Shown here one piece after another: positions 19,214 to 27,638 of a stretch of 64,000 nucleotides of DNA (positions within the stretch are counted from its first letter, which is position 1; every line of letters starts with the position of its first letter). Source of the DNA: Achromobacter sp. UMC71 (GTDB lineage Bacteria > Pseudomonadota > Gammaproteobacteria > Burkholderiales > Burkholderiaceae_B); contig NZ_LZZT01000037.1 of the NCBI RefSeq assembly GCF_014170305.1, positions 62,001 to 126,000 on the forward strand, read 5' to 3'. The translations under genes and the position numbers were made by a program. The notes beneath the pieces are model-generated. The model had not been told where the DNA came from. It made no database searches and saw nothing but the letters and a program-made list of their open reading frames with translations.

Positions 19214-19678
19214 TTGCTATATCGCGGCATCCGCGCCTTGCGTCCGCGCCGTATGTCGGTGGCGCGAACCTTCCTGCTGCCCATCCTGTTCCTGGTATGG
19301 GTGCTGGTGTCCATCCACGGCGAGGTCACCGATCTGCGGTCTGCCTACGAGGCCTTCGCCGGCGGCGCGCTGGTGGGTGGCGCGATCGGCTGGGTGCTGT
19401 GGCTGCGCGCGGGCCGCGCCACCTACTACCCGGAGACGCGGATGATCGAGCGGCCGGGGTCGCCTATCACCCTGGTGCTGCTGGTGCTGGCCTTCGTGTC
19501 CAAGTTCGCCTTGATGGCGATGCTGGCGCAAGACCATGGCCTGGCGGCCGATGCCGCGTTTTCGGCGGCGTTCGGCGGCGTGTCCGGGTGGATCGACGGC
19601 ATGTTCTGGGGCGGCACGCTGTCGCAGGTATGGCACCTGCGGCATCTGGCGTTGCGGGCGTCATTGGCGCGGCGGTGA
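19214..19678 (+). CDS. small integral membrane protein (DUF6622-like), 5' end uncertain
   Basis: About 154 residues, very hydrophobic: helices at RTFLLPILFLVWVLVSIHG, AFAGGALVGGAIGWVLWL, PITLVLLVLAFVSKFALMAMLA, and AFSAAFGGVSGWIDGMFWGG. The coding frame continues upstream of the TTG at 19214 with APLWVWALFVFLLYRGIRAL, which looks like the conserved N-terminal helix, but there is no ATG or GTG in frame before the argC stop; only CTG/TTG codons are available. It may use a rare start, be translationally coupled to argC (stop at 19146), or have lost its first codons. Function unknown. Confidence 0.6.
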   Translation: MLYRGIRALRPRRMSVARTFLLPILFLVWVLVSIHGEVTDLRSAYEAFAGGALVGGAIGWVLWLRAGRATYYPETRMIERPGSPITLVLLVLAFVSKFALMAMLAQDHGLAADAAFSAAFGGVSGWIDGMFWGGTLSQVWHLRHLALRASLARR

Positions 19679-19736
19679 CCCGGCCGCGCCGGGCCCGCAG
19701 CGTCGTCTGGCAGGCAGGTTCAGCCTGCCTCTTGCA

Positions 19737-20618
19737 TCACCATTTCATTTCGCCCTTGGCGACTTTCGCGCTGATCTCCAGCGAGGGGGCGGCGCCCGCT
19801 TGCGGGTAACGGGCGCGCATGGCCTGGATCAGCGCGGCGCTGTCGGCGGCCTTGGCGGCCTCGGTCTCGAAGGCGCGCAGATAGTTCGCCGTGTATTGCA
19901 CGGATTCCAGATTCAGCGGCGCGCCGGGCGCGTAGTGGCCGGGCACCACGGTCTTGGGCTTGAGGCCGTCGATACGCGCCAGCGTGGCCAGCCAGTCGGC
20001 GCGCGACTGTGGCGTCTGGGTGTCGGCCGTCCAGACGTGCAGGCCGCCGAACACCACCACGCCGCCGACCACGGCTTGCTGCGACGGGATCCATACGAAG
20101 CTGCGGTCCGGCTGCGGGCCGTCCAGGCCGGTCACTTTCAGCGTTTCGCCTTCCAGCGTCAGCGTGTCGCCTTGCAGCACCTGCGGAATCACGGCCTTGG
20201 CCGGCGCGTCGGCGCCTAGCTTGGGGCCCCAGAACGCCAGCTTGGCGTCCACGGTTTCCTGGATATGGCGCACGGTCGGGGCGGTGGCCACGACCTTGGC
20301 GGCGGGGAAGGCGGCCAGGATGGTGTCCAGGCCAAAGTAGAAATCCGGGTCGCCGTGGCTGATGTAGATGGTGGTCAGCTTCTTGCCGCTGGCGCGGATC
20401 AGCGCCACGACCTGCTCGGCTTGCGACTTGCCGAACTGCGCGTCGATCAGGATGGCGTCATGCTGGCCGGTCACCAGCACCGACGACACCTGGAAGATGG
20501 CGTCGTTGCCAGGGTTGTACGGCGTGATCTTCAGATCGGCGGCGGCGGCAAGGCCGGGGATGGCGAGCGCCAGCGATAGGGCGGGAATCAGGCGGCGCAG
20601 GGTAGGCAGGGGGGACAT
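19737..20618 (-). CDS. secreted MBL-fold hydrolase-like protein (Vmh type)
   Basis: 293 residues with a signal peptide (LIPALSLALAIPGLAAAAD). The metallo-beta-lactamase fold is suggested by VLVTGQHDAILIDAQFG, YISHGDPDFYFGLDTI, VVGGVVVFGGLHVW and VVPGHYAPG. The canonical HxHxDH metal motif is replaced by SHGDPDFYFG, so only part of the usual zinc site is present; this subclass is known in proteobacteria and the activity is undefined. ATG 20618 begins the signal peptide and is chosen although the frame is open further upstream. The next gene, a LysR regulator on the same strand, starts beyond 20781 with no shared operon evident. Confidence 0.75.
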   Translation of the reverse strand: MSPLPTLRRLIPALSLALAIPGLAAAADLKITPYNPGNDAIFQVSSVLVTGQHDAILIDAQFGKSQAEQVVALIRASGKKLTTIYISHGDPDFYFGLDTILAAFPAAKVVATAPTVRHIQETVDAKLAFWGPKLGADAPAKAVIPQVLQGDTLTLEGETLKVTGLDGPQPDRSFVWIPSQQAVVGGVVVFGGLHVWTADTQTPQSRADWLATLARIDGLKPKTVVPGHYAPGAPLNLESVQYTANYLRAFETEAAKAADSAALIQAMRARYPQAGAAPSLEISAKVAKGEMKW

Positions 20619-20781
20619 GGCGGTTTCCTGGAAAAAAGGGAGTGATGGCAGTCTAGTTGCGTCAATCGGCCAGATAAACCGGTAAACCTGCGCGAGTCTG
20701 TTGCATATACTGGACAAGTCGGGCGCGCGGGCGTCTTGGGCATACACCGTTATTGCCGCAAGGCCTTGTGCCAACCGGCGT

Positions 20782-21699
20782 TCAGTCCTGCATCGGCGTC
20801 ACCGGCCGGTCGGCCAATGTGTCCACCACCAGCGCCCGCAGCCACCGGGTGCCCGGATCGCTTTCAAAGCGCGGATGCCAATGCACCGTGACGCTCAGCG
20901 GCGGTAGCGCCAGCGGTAGCGGCCGGATCTCGAAGGCGCCGTCGCGGTTGAACCAGACGGCGGCGCGGTGCGGCAGCGTCACGGTCAGATCCGTGCGCCG
21001 CACGATTTCGGCGGCGGCCGAAAAATGCGGCAGGGTCAGGTAGGGCTGGCGGTGCAGCCCGGCTTCGCCCAGCACGTCGTCCAGCAGCCGGTGCGCGCTG
21101 GCGCGCGAGTCCACCAGGATGTGATCCAGGCGCTTGAACTGCCCGCGCGTCAGGCCGGCCGACAGCACCGGATGGCCGCGGCGGCCCATGCAGGCATAGC
21201 GTTCGCTGAACAGGTCCGCGTGGCGCGTGTGCCGGCCCAGCCCCGCCAGGTTGCCGATCGCCAGGTCGACCTCGCCATCCTGCAGCGCCTGCGGCAGGCG
21301 TTCCAGCGCGATTTCCACCACTTCGACCTGCAAGCGCGGCGCCAACGCATGCACGCGCTCCATCAGCAGCGGCAGGAACACCATTTCGCCGATATCCGAC
21401 ATCGACAGGCGGAACCGCCGCGTGCTGCGGGCGGGGTCGAAGCGCTGCCGCAGGCTGACCGCTTCGGCAAAGCTGTTCATGCCGCGTTCGATCGGGCCGG
21501 CAAGCGCGAAGGCTACCGGCGTGGGCTGCATGCCGGCCGGCGTGCGCACGAACAGCGGGTCGTCGAATTTCTCGCGCAGGCGGCCCAGGGCATAGCTGAC
21601 CGCGGGCTGCGTCAGCTGCAGCCGTTCGGCCGCGCGGGTGACGCTGCGCTCGTGCAGCACCGTCAGGAAAACCCGCATGAGATTCAAATCGAAGTCCAC
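20782..21699 (-). CDS. LysR family transcriptional regulator (NodD-like subfamily)
   Basis: 305 residues. Helix-turn-helix in LNLMRVFLTVLHERSVTRAAERLQLTQPAVSYALGRLREKFDDPLFVR, followed by FRLSMSDIGEMVFLPLLM typical of the NodD/NahR-like group. It is divergent from an acyl-CoA ligase operon; the 138 bases between them hold an inverted repeat and a sigma-70-like promoter, so it most likely controls that operon in response to its substrate. Confidence 0.92.
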   Translation of the reverse strand: MDFDLNLMRVFLTVLHERSVTRAAERLQLTQPAVSYALGRLREKFDDPLFVRTPAGMQPTPVAFALAGPIERGMNSFAEAVSLRQRFDPARSTRRFRLSMSDIGEMVFLPLLMERVHALAPRLQVEVVEIALERLPQALQDGEVDLAIGNLAGLGRHTRHADLFSERYACMGRRGHPVLSAGLTRGQFKRLDHILVDSRASAHRLLDDVLGEAGLHRQPYLTLPHFSAAAEIVRRTDLTVTLPHRAAVWFNRDGAFEIRPLPLALPPLSVTVHWHPRFESDPGTRWLRALVVDTLADRPVTPMQD

Positions 21700-21721
21700 G
21701 CTCGCCCTTGATATCAGTCTG

Positions 21722-21778
21722 ATTTATGCCGGAAATAATACCCATAAATTTGACACATAAATAGTTGATTCCTAGACT
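21722..21778 (+). promoter_or_regulatory. LysR-type operator and sigma-70 promoter of the acyl-CoA ligase operon
   Basis: ATTTATG (21722-21728) and CATAAAT (21743-21749) form an inverted repeat with a 14-base spacer, directly followed by TTGACA (21750-21755), 17 bases, and TAGACT (21773-21778). The dyad abuts the -35 hexamer, the normal place for a LysR regulator to act. This stretch is strikingly AT-rich for the window. Confidence 0.7.
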
Positions 21779-21837
21779 AATTTTCACGAGCCGTGGCAAC
21801 GACCCGCGGCCGCCGACAACAAGGGGAAGCAGGCGTT

Positions 21838-23454
21838 ATGCATGCATTGACATTGCCGTCGCTGTTGCGCGATCAGGCTGCCCGCCAGGGCGACCGCTTG
21901 TGGGTCCAGGCGCCGGGCGGCGCGTTGCGTTATGCCGAGGCGCCCACCGTGGCCGCGCGCTGGGCGGCGCTGCTGGCGTCGGCCGGCGTGGCGCGCGGCG
22001 ACCGCGTGGGCCTGATGGCCGGCAACCGCATCGAATTCCTGTCGCTGGTGCTGGGTTGCGGCTGGCTGGGCGCGGTGGTGGTGCCCATCAATACCGCGTC
22101 GCGGGGCATGCAGTTGCGGCACATCCTGGCCAATAGCGGCTGCACCTTGCTGGTGGCGGATGCCGCATCCTGTCCCGCGCTGGCGGGGCTGGACGCGGTG
22201 GAGGGCGGGGCGCTGGCGCTGCGCCGCATCTGGCTGCTGGACGATGCCGCCGACGCGGACGGCCAAGCCGTCGGCGATCGGCAGGCAGCGCCGTTAGCCG
22301 GCCTGCCCGCGGCCGCTTCGCCATTGCCTGCCTTGCCCGATGGACCGGCGCCCGCCGCGGACCTGGGGCCGGGCGACATGCTGGCCATTCTCTATACCTC
22401 CGGCACCTCGGGCCTGTCCAAGGGCGTGTGCTGCCCGCACGCGCAGTTCCACTGGTGGGGCGTCATCGCCGCGCGCAACCTGGAGATCACGGGCGATGAC
22501 GTGCTCTACACCAGCCTGCCGCTGTTCCACACCAACGCCTTGAATGCCTGCTTCCAGGCGCTGGCGACGGGCGCGTCCATCATCTGCGACGCGCGCTTCT
22601 CGGTCAGCCGGTATTTCGAACGGCTGGCAGCCACTCGGGCCACCGTGACCTACCTGCTGGGCGCCATGGTGCCCATGCTGCTGGCGCGCGAACCGTCGGC
22701 GGCCGAAAGCGGCCATCGCGCCCGCATCGCGCTGGCGCCGGGCGTGCCGCAACGCTTTCATGCCACGTTCACCGCGCGCACCGGCATCGCACTGCTGGAA
22801 GGCTACGGCTCCACCGAAACCAATTTCGCGCTGGGCGGCACACTGGCGCAGCAACGCGCCGGCGCCATGGGCCGCGTCGCGCCGGAGTTCGACGCCATCG
22901 TGGCCGACGCGCACGACGCGCCGCTGCCCGACGGCCAGGCGGGCGAACTGCTGCTGCGCGCGCGTCCGCCGTTCGCCATCGCTACCGGCTACTTCGGCAT
23001 GGCCGACCAGACGGTCGAAGCCTGGCGCAACCTGTGGTTCCACACGGGCGACCGGGTGGTGCGCGACGCCGATGGCTATTTCCGCTTCCTGGACCGCATG
23101 AAAGACGCGATCCGCCGACGCGGCGAGAACATTTCCTCGTACGAGGTCGAACAGGTGCTGCTGGCGCATCCGTCGGTGGCGGTCGCGGCCGTGTACGCCG
23201 TGCGTTCCGAACTGGCCGAGGACGAAGTCATGGCGGCCCTGGTCTACAAGCCGGGTTGCGACCTGACGCCGCAGGCGCTGCTGGATTTCTGCCAGCCGCG
23301 CATGCCGTATTTCGCGGTGCCGCGCTATCTGCGCGTGCTGGATGACCTGCCGCGCACCGAGAACGGCAAGGTTCGCAAGTTCCGTCTGCGGGACGACGGC
23401 GTCACCGCCGATACCTGGGACCGCGACGCCGCCGGCTATCGCCTGGCGCGTTAG
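21838..23454 (+). CDS. AMP-dependent acyl-CoA synthetase/ligase
   Basis: 538-residue ANL-family enzyme that activates a carboxylic acid to its acyl-CoA through an acyl-adenylate. Motifs: P-loop ILYTSGTSGLSKGV, LPLFHTNALN, GYGSTETNFALGG, DGYFRFLDRMKDAIRRRGENISSYEVE (hinge and A8) and the terminal catalytic lysine in RTENGKVRKF. ATG 21838 has an AAGGGGAAG ribosome-binding site and begins MHALTLPSLL as in relatives. It heads an operon with an MFS carrier, a thiolase-like protein and a DUF35 protein, suggesting uptake and degradation of an unidentified (possibly branched or cyclic) acid. Confidence 0.9.
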   Translation: MHALTLPSLLRDQAARQGDRLWVQAPGGALRYAEAPTVAARWAALLASAGVARGDRVGLMAGNRIEFLSLVLGCGWLGAVVVPINTASRGMQLRHILANSGCTLLVADAASCPALAGLDAVEGGALALRRIWLLDDAADADGQAVGDRQAAPLAGLPAAASPLPALPDGPAPAADLGPGDMLAILYTSGTSGLSKGVCCPHAQFHWWGVIAARNLEITGDDVLYTSLPLFHTNALNACFQALATGASIICDARFSVSRYFERLAATRATVTYLLGAMVPMLLAREPSAAESGHRARIALAPGVPQRFHATFTARTGIALLEGYGSTETNFALGGTLAQQRAGAMGRVAPEFDAIVADAHDAPLPDGQAGELLLRARPPFAIATGYFGMADQTVEAWRNLWFHTGDRVVRDADGYFRFLDRMKDAIRRRGENISSYEVEQVLLAHPSVAVAAVYAVRSELAEDEVMAALVYKPGCDLTPQALLDFCQPRMPYFAVPRYLRVLDDLPRTENGKVRKFRLRDDGVTADTWDRDAAGYRLAR

Positions 23455-23484
23455 ATCCTGTCAGATCACAACAAGGGGAAAACC

Positions 23485-24798
23485 ATGACGTTGGCATACA
23501 AGGGAACGGCGCGCAGCGCCGACGACGAGGCCCGCAGAAAGCGCACGCGCAAGGTGGTGATGGCGTCTGTCGCCGGCAACGCGATGGAGTGGTACGACTT
23601 TTTCATCTACGGCACGGCGGCCGCGCTGGTGTTCGGCGAGCTGTTCTTTCCCAAGGGCACGGACCCGCTGCTGGGCACCATGGGCGCCTTCGCGGGTTTC
23701 GCGGTGGGCTTTCTGGCGCGGCCGCTGGGCGGCGTGGTGTTCGGCCATATCGGCGACCGCTATGGCCGCAAGCTGGCGCTGGAATGGACCCTGGGCATCA
23801 TGGGCGCGGCCACATTCCTGATCGGCTTGCTGCCCACCTATGAACAGGTCGGCATGTGGGCGCCGGCGGCCATGGTGTTGCTGCGCATCCTGCAGGGCGC
23901 GGCGGCCGGCGGCGAGTGGGGCGGCGGCGTGCTGCTCATCAGCGAGGCCGTGGGCGGCAAGCGCCGCGGCTATTTCTCGTCATTCAGCCAGTTGGGCGTG
24001 GCGGGCGGCTTCGTGCTGTCGTCCGGCGTGTTCATGCTGGCGCAACAGCTGCCGCAGGAAGCCTTCATGAGCTGGGGCTGGCGCCTGCCGTTCCTGCTGA
24101 GCGTGCTGATCTTCGGCGTGGGCCTGTATATCCGCAAGCACATCCCCGAAAGCGAGGAATTCGTGCAGGCCGCCAAGACCGCCAAGCGCGGCATGCCGGC
24201 CGTGGAAGTGTTCCGCCGCTATCCGCGCCAGGTGTTCACGGCGATGGGGCTGCGGGTGGCCGAGAATGGCGGTTCGTACATCTTCCTGGCGTTTGCGCTG
24301 GCCTACGGCAAGTTCCTGGGCATTCCCAACGACGTGATGCTGGGCGGCGTGCTGGCGTCCATGTTTATCGAGTTGGGCACCTTGGTGTGGTTCGGCCATT
24401 TGTCGGACCGCATCGGCCGGCGCACGGTCTACCTGATCGGCTCGGCCGGCCTGGCGCTGGCGGCGTTTCCGTTTTTCTGGCTGGTGCAGACCAAGGAGCC
24501 GCTCTGGATCTTCCTGGCGTTCTTCATGGGCAATACCGTGTGCCACGCCGCGATGATCGGCACCCAGCCGGCGTACTTCGCCGAACTGTTTCCGCCCGAG
24601 GTGCGCTACACCGGCCTGGCGCTGGGGCACGAGCTGGCGTCGGTGTTCGCCGGCGGCCTGTCGCCCTTGATCGCCATGGCGCTGCTGCGCAAGTATGAGT
24701 CGGCCACGCCCGTGGCGTGGTTCCTGGTGGGCATGGCGGTCATCACCGTCGTCACCTTGCTGCTGACGCGGGAACCGCCGCGGCAGGAGTCCGCGTGA
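23485..24798 (+). CDS. MFS transporter, metabolite:H+ symporter (MHS) family
   Basis: 437 residues with 12 predicted membrane helices. The N-terminus ASVAGNAMEWYDFFIYGTAAAL and the loop RPLGGVVFGHIGDRYGRKLAL are hallmarks of the MHS group (ProP, ShiA, KgtP, citrate/dicarboxylate carriers). The symmetrical GHLSDRIGRRTVYLIG follows the sixth helix. Placed 30 bases after the acyl-CoA ligase and overlapping the next gene, it probably imports the acid that the ligase activates. Confidence 0.92.
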   Translation: MTLAYKGTARSADDEARRKRTRKVVMASVAGNAMEWYDFFIYGTAAALVFGELFFPKGTDPLLGTMGAFAGFAVGFLARPLGGVVFGHIGDRYGRKLALEWTLGIMGAATFLIGLLPTYEQVGMWAPAAMVLLRILQGAAAGGEWGGGVLLISEAVGGKRRGYFSSFSQLGVAGGFVLSSGVFMLAQQLPQEAFMSWGWRLPFLLSVLIFGVGLYIRKHIPESEEFVQAAKTAKRGMPAVEVFRRYPRQVFTAMGLRVAENGGSYIFLAFALAYGKFLGIPNDVMLGGVLASMFIELGTLVWFGHLSDRIGRRTVYLIGSAGLALAAFPFFWLVQTKEPLWIFLAFFMGNTVCHAAMIGTQPAYFAELFPPEVRYTGLALGHELASVFAGGLSPLIAMALLRKYESATPVAWFLVGMAVITVVTLLLTREPPRQESA

Positions 24799-25949
24799 GC
24801 CGCGCGCGGGCTGGCGGCCCCGGCATTGTCGGCGTGGGGGAAACGCCCGCGCTGCGCCATCCCGGGCCGGATTGCAGCACGGCGGGGTTGATCGCCCAGG
24901 CCGTGCGGCGGGCGCTGGACGATGCCGGCCTGCGGCCCGCCGACGTGGATGGCCTGGGCGTGGCCTCGTTCACGTTGCGGCCCGATCGCGCCATCGACCT
25001 GGCGTGGCGGCTGGGGCTGTCGCTGAACTGGTGCATGCAGGACGAGATGGGCGGCGCCAGCGCCATCAATATGCTGCGCCACGCGTGGCTGGCCTTGCTG
25101 GCCGGGCAGGCGCGCACCATCGTGCTGGTGGCGGGCGACCATTTCACCGGCGCGGATTTTGCCGCGCTGGTGCGTGGCTACAACCGCAGCGCGCAGGACT
25201 ATCTGAGCCCGCTGGGCGCGGCCGGCCCCAATCCGCTGTTCGCCATGCTGACCCAGCGGCAGATGGCGCGGACCGGTCTGCGCCGCGAAGACTATGGCGC
25301 GCTGTGCGTGGCGCAGCGCGCCTGGGCGGCCGACAATCCCAACGCCGCGTACCGCCAGCCGCTGACGCTGGCGCAGTACCTGGACGCGCCGATGGTGGCG
25401 ACGCCGTTGGGCCGGTTGGACTGCGTGCCGGTGGTCAGCGGCGCCTGCGCGCTGGTGTTGCAGGCGCGGCCAGGCGGCGTGCATGTGAGCTTGCGGGCCA
25501 GCGGGGCGCGCTACAACGGCGACCAGCAGGAGGGCGACGGCCTGGTCACCGGCATTGCCGGGTTCGCAGCCACGCTGTGGGCCGATGCCGGGCTGGGACC
25601 GGACGACATGGACGTGGTGGGCGTGTACGACGATTATCCGGCGATGGCCGTGGCGCAGCTGTGCGATCTGGGCCTGGCGCCGGCAGATGACCTGCCGGGC
25701 TTCATCGCGCGCCGCATCGCGACCCGCGCCTTGCCCGTCAACACCGCGGGCGGGCAGCTGTCGGCGGGGCAGGCTGGCACGGCGGGTGGCATGCATGGGC
25801 TGGTTGAAGTGGCGCGGCAACTGCTAGGCCGGGCCGGTGCGCGGCAGGTGGTTGGGGTCAGGCACGGCGTAGCCACCGGCTACGGCATGGTGCAACTGCA
25901 CTACGGCATGTGCGCCAATGCGGCGGTATTGGCCAGGGAGGACGCATGA
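24795..25949 (+). CDS. thiolase-like (SCP-x/Ltp-type) protein, probably lacking the catalytic cysteine
   Basis: 384 residues beginning with GTG 24795, which overlaps the MFS stop by 4 bases (GTGA). Thiolase-fold features are present: AGLIAQAVRRALDDAGLRPADVDGLGVASF, VGVYDDYPAMAVAQLCDLGL, LPVNTAGGQLSAGQAGTAGGMHGL and HGVATGYG. Where thiolases have the nucleophilic cysteine this protein reads EMGGASAINML, as in lipid-transfer/aldolase-type members. Such proteins act with a DUF35 partner (Ltp2 with the DUF35 domain of ChsH2 in steroid side-chain cleavage) as retro-aldolases. The DUF35 gene immediately downstream supports the same kind of complex; the substrate is unknown. Confidence 0.82.
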   Translation: MSRARAGGPGIVGVGETPALRHPGPDCSTAGLIAQAVRRALDDAGLRPADVDGLGVASFTLRPDRAIDLAWRLGLSLNWCMQDEMGGASAINMLRHAWLALLAGQARTIVLVAGDHFTGADFAALVRGYNRSAQDYLSPLGAAGPNPLFAMLTQRQMARTGLRREDYGALCVAQRAWAADNPNAAYRQPLTLAQYLDAPMVATPLGRLDCVPVVSGACALVLQARPGGVHVSLRASGARYNGDQQEGDGLVTGIAGFAATLWADAGLGPDDMDVVGVYDDYPAMAVAQLCDLGLAPADDLPGFIARRIATRALPVNTAGGQLSAGQAGTAGGMHGLVEVARQLLGRAGARQVVGVRHGVATGYGMVQLHYGMCANAAVLAREDA

Positions 25950-26269
25950 GTTTCACGGTAAGCGAATGCGCGCGCTGTGGGCACCGGGTGTATCCGGCCC
26001 GCTTGTGGTGCCCTGCTTGTGGCCACGATCAGGCGCGCGCGGTGGTGGTGGATGAGGCCGAACTGCTGGCCTGGACCCGCGTGCCTGGCTCGACGGCTGA
26101 AGACGACCGGTTCATCGCCACCGTGCAGGCGTTGCCGCAAGGACCGGCGCTGGTGGTGCGCCTGACTGCCGCGCCGGGGCGGGTGGGGCAGCGCTTGCGA
26201 CTGACGACGCGGGTCGAGCAGGGGGTGGGCTTGCCGTGGGCTGACTTTGGCTTTGATTCATTCATTTGA
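25946..26269 (+). CDS. DUF35 / Zn-ribbon and OB-domain protein
   Basis: 107 residues. N-terminal rubredoxin-like zinc ribbon with CARCGHRVYPARLWCPACG (two CxxC pairs), then an OB-fold region including WTRVPGS and ALVVRLT. These proteins are obligate partners of thiolase-like acyl-CoA enzymes. ATG 25946 overlaps the stop of the thiolase-like gene by 4 bases (ATGA). Its own stop codon lies inside the 33-base palindrome at 26256-26288. Confidence 0.88.
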   Translation: MSFTVSECARCGHRVYPARLWCPACGHDQARAVVVDEAELLAWTRVPGSTAEDDRFIATVQALPQGPALVVRLTAAPGRVGQRLRLTTRVEQGVGLPWADFGFDSFI

Positions 26270-26288
26270 TTTAATCAAGTGAATGAAT
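26256..26288. promoter_or_regulatory. 33-base AT-rich palindrome, candidate operator before the M24-like gene
   Basis: Two 16-base arms around a central T at 26272, with 15 of 16 positions pairing. The core reads TTGATTTAATCAA. It begins inside the last codons of the DUF35 gene and ends 37 bases before the start of the M24-like gene. No T run follows, so an operator is likelier than a terminator; the TetR-type regulator encoded at 27639 is the nearest candidate ligand. Confidence 0.6.
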
Positions 26289-26325
26289 TAATCTTGCCGC
26301 CGGACACACTACAAAGGAATGCAAC

Positions 26326-27579
26326 ATGTCTATCCCCTCGCCATTGTCGCTGGCCGAAAGAGACCGGCGTTGGAATCTCGCTCGCGAGCTGATGCGGGCA
26401 GAAGGCCTGCGGGCGCTGATCGTCTACGGCGACCGGGAAGCGGCCGCGCCCGCCGGTTTCTCGCCGGACAGCTACTTCAGCAATGACCGGCCCGGATCCA
26501 TGGTCTGCTTTATCGACGACGACACGCCCAGGGTCTATACCTTCGCGTCGCTGATGATTGCCGACCACATCCAGGCGGCCTTGCGTGGCGATCTGCAATG
26601 GATCGCGCCGGAACAGATTCATGTCGGCAAGACCGGCAGGGATGTCGGCGCCTGGCTGGCGCAATGCGGCCTGGATGGCGCCCGGATCGGCATCATCGGA
26701 CTGGAGCCTTATCCTCCCTTCTATTTCGATGGCGCGATGCCGGCGCGGACCATGCAAGGGTTGGCGCAAGCGCTGCCGAAGGCGGAATTCCTGCCGGTAT
26801 ACCGGGCCTTCTTCAAGCGTGCCTCGGTCAAGAGCGAAGAGGAACTGGGATTGATCCGCCATGCTGCGCGGATCGGGGAGGCCATGAGTGAAACGCTACG
26901 CGCGACCGCCAAACCGGGCGCGAGCGAGGCCGATCTGGTGGCTGCCGTTGTCGCCACCTGCTTTTCCTTGGGTGGCTACACCGCCGAAGTCTTGCTGGGT
27001 TCCGGCCCCGAGTATGTGGGCTGGGGGCCGCCCGCTTGGCAGTATCGCGCGCAATCGCCGCGTATCCTGCGCGAGGGCGATATCGTGCTGTCGGAGATAT
27101 TTGCCCTCTATGGCCTGATGGAAACGCAGCATCAGGCCGCGGTCGCTGTCGGCGAGGTTCATCCCCACATTCTGCGCGCAGCGGACGTCGCCCGCGCCTG
27201 CTACGACGCCGGAATAGTGGCGCTGCGGGCCGGCAACACGTTCGGCGACTTGGTCGATGCCATGGAAGCGCCCCTTCTGGCGTCGGGCGGATGGCACGTG
27301 CATCCATTGGTGCACAGCATCAATCCTTACGGCCCGGTAGGCTTTGGCAGCGCACCCGGCATAGAATCGCTGCCTGAAGCCGCGCGCTATCCGCAACTAA
27401 GATCCTTGCCGACAGTGGGGCGGGAACTTCCCCTCCAGCCGGGCATGTGCTTTGCATTCGAGCCCAATTGCGGCTTCGGACGCCATTTAGCCAATATCGG
27501 CGGCACGGTCATCGTGGGAGAACAAGGCGGCATCGCGCTGAACGAGAACTCCACCCGCCTGATGCACGCCGACGGCTAG
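26326..27579 (+). CDS. M24 (creatinase/Xaa-Pro peptidase fold) family protein with altered metal site
   Basis: 417 residues. An N-terminal creatinase-type domain (1-165) precedes the pita-bread domain starting at KSEEELGLIRHAARIGEAMSETL. Later conserved elements exist: HVHPLVHSI, the glutamate block QPGMCFAFEPNCGFG and the final GGTVIVGEQG. However the normal aspartate ligand region (GD.VL.D.G..y.gy.sD.TR) reads GDIVLSEIFALYGLMETQHQ, so both aspartates are replaced. Creatinase itself, and some relatives, work without metal; hydrolysis of a C-N or related bond in the same catabolic pathway is possible but unproven. Between the DUF35 gene and a TetR regulator, all on the plus strand. Confidence 0.8.
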   Translation: MSIPSPLSLAERDRRWNLARELMRAEGLRALIVYGDREAAAPAGFSPDSYFSNDRPGSMVCFIDDDTPRVYTFASLMIADHIQAALRGDLQWIAPEQIHVGKTGRDVGAWLAQCGLDGARIGIIGLEPYPPFYFDGAMPARTMQGLAQALPKAEFLPVYRAFFKRASVKSEEELGLIRHAARIGEAMSETLRATAKPGASEADLVAAVVATCFSLGGYTAEVLLGSGPEYVGWGPPAWQYRAQSPRILREGDIVLSEIFALYGLMETQHQAAVAVGEVHPHILRAADVARACYDAGIVALRAGNTFGDLVDAMEAPLLASGGWHVHPLVHSINPYGPVGFGSAPGIESLPEAARYPQLRSLPTVGRELPLQPGMCFAFEPNCGFGRHLANIGGTVIVGEQGGIALNENSTRLMHADG

Positions 27580-27638
27580 GGGGAGGCCGGCCACGGCATC
27601 GCGCAGACGTAGGCCGGCGACATGGAAAAAAAATCGAA

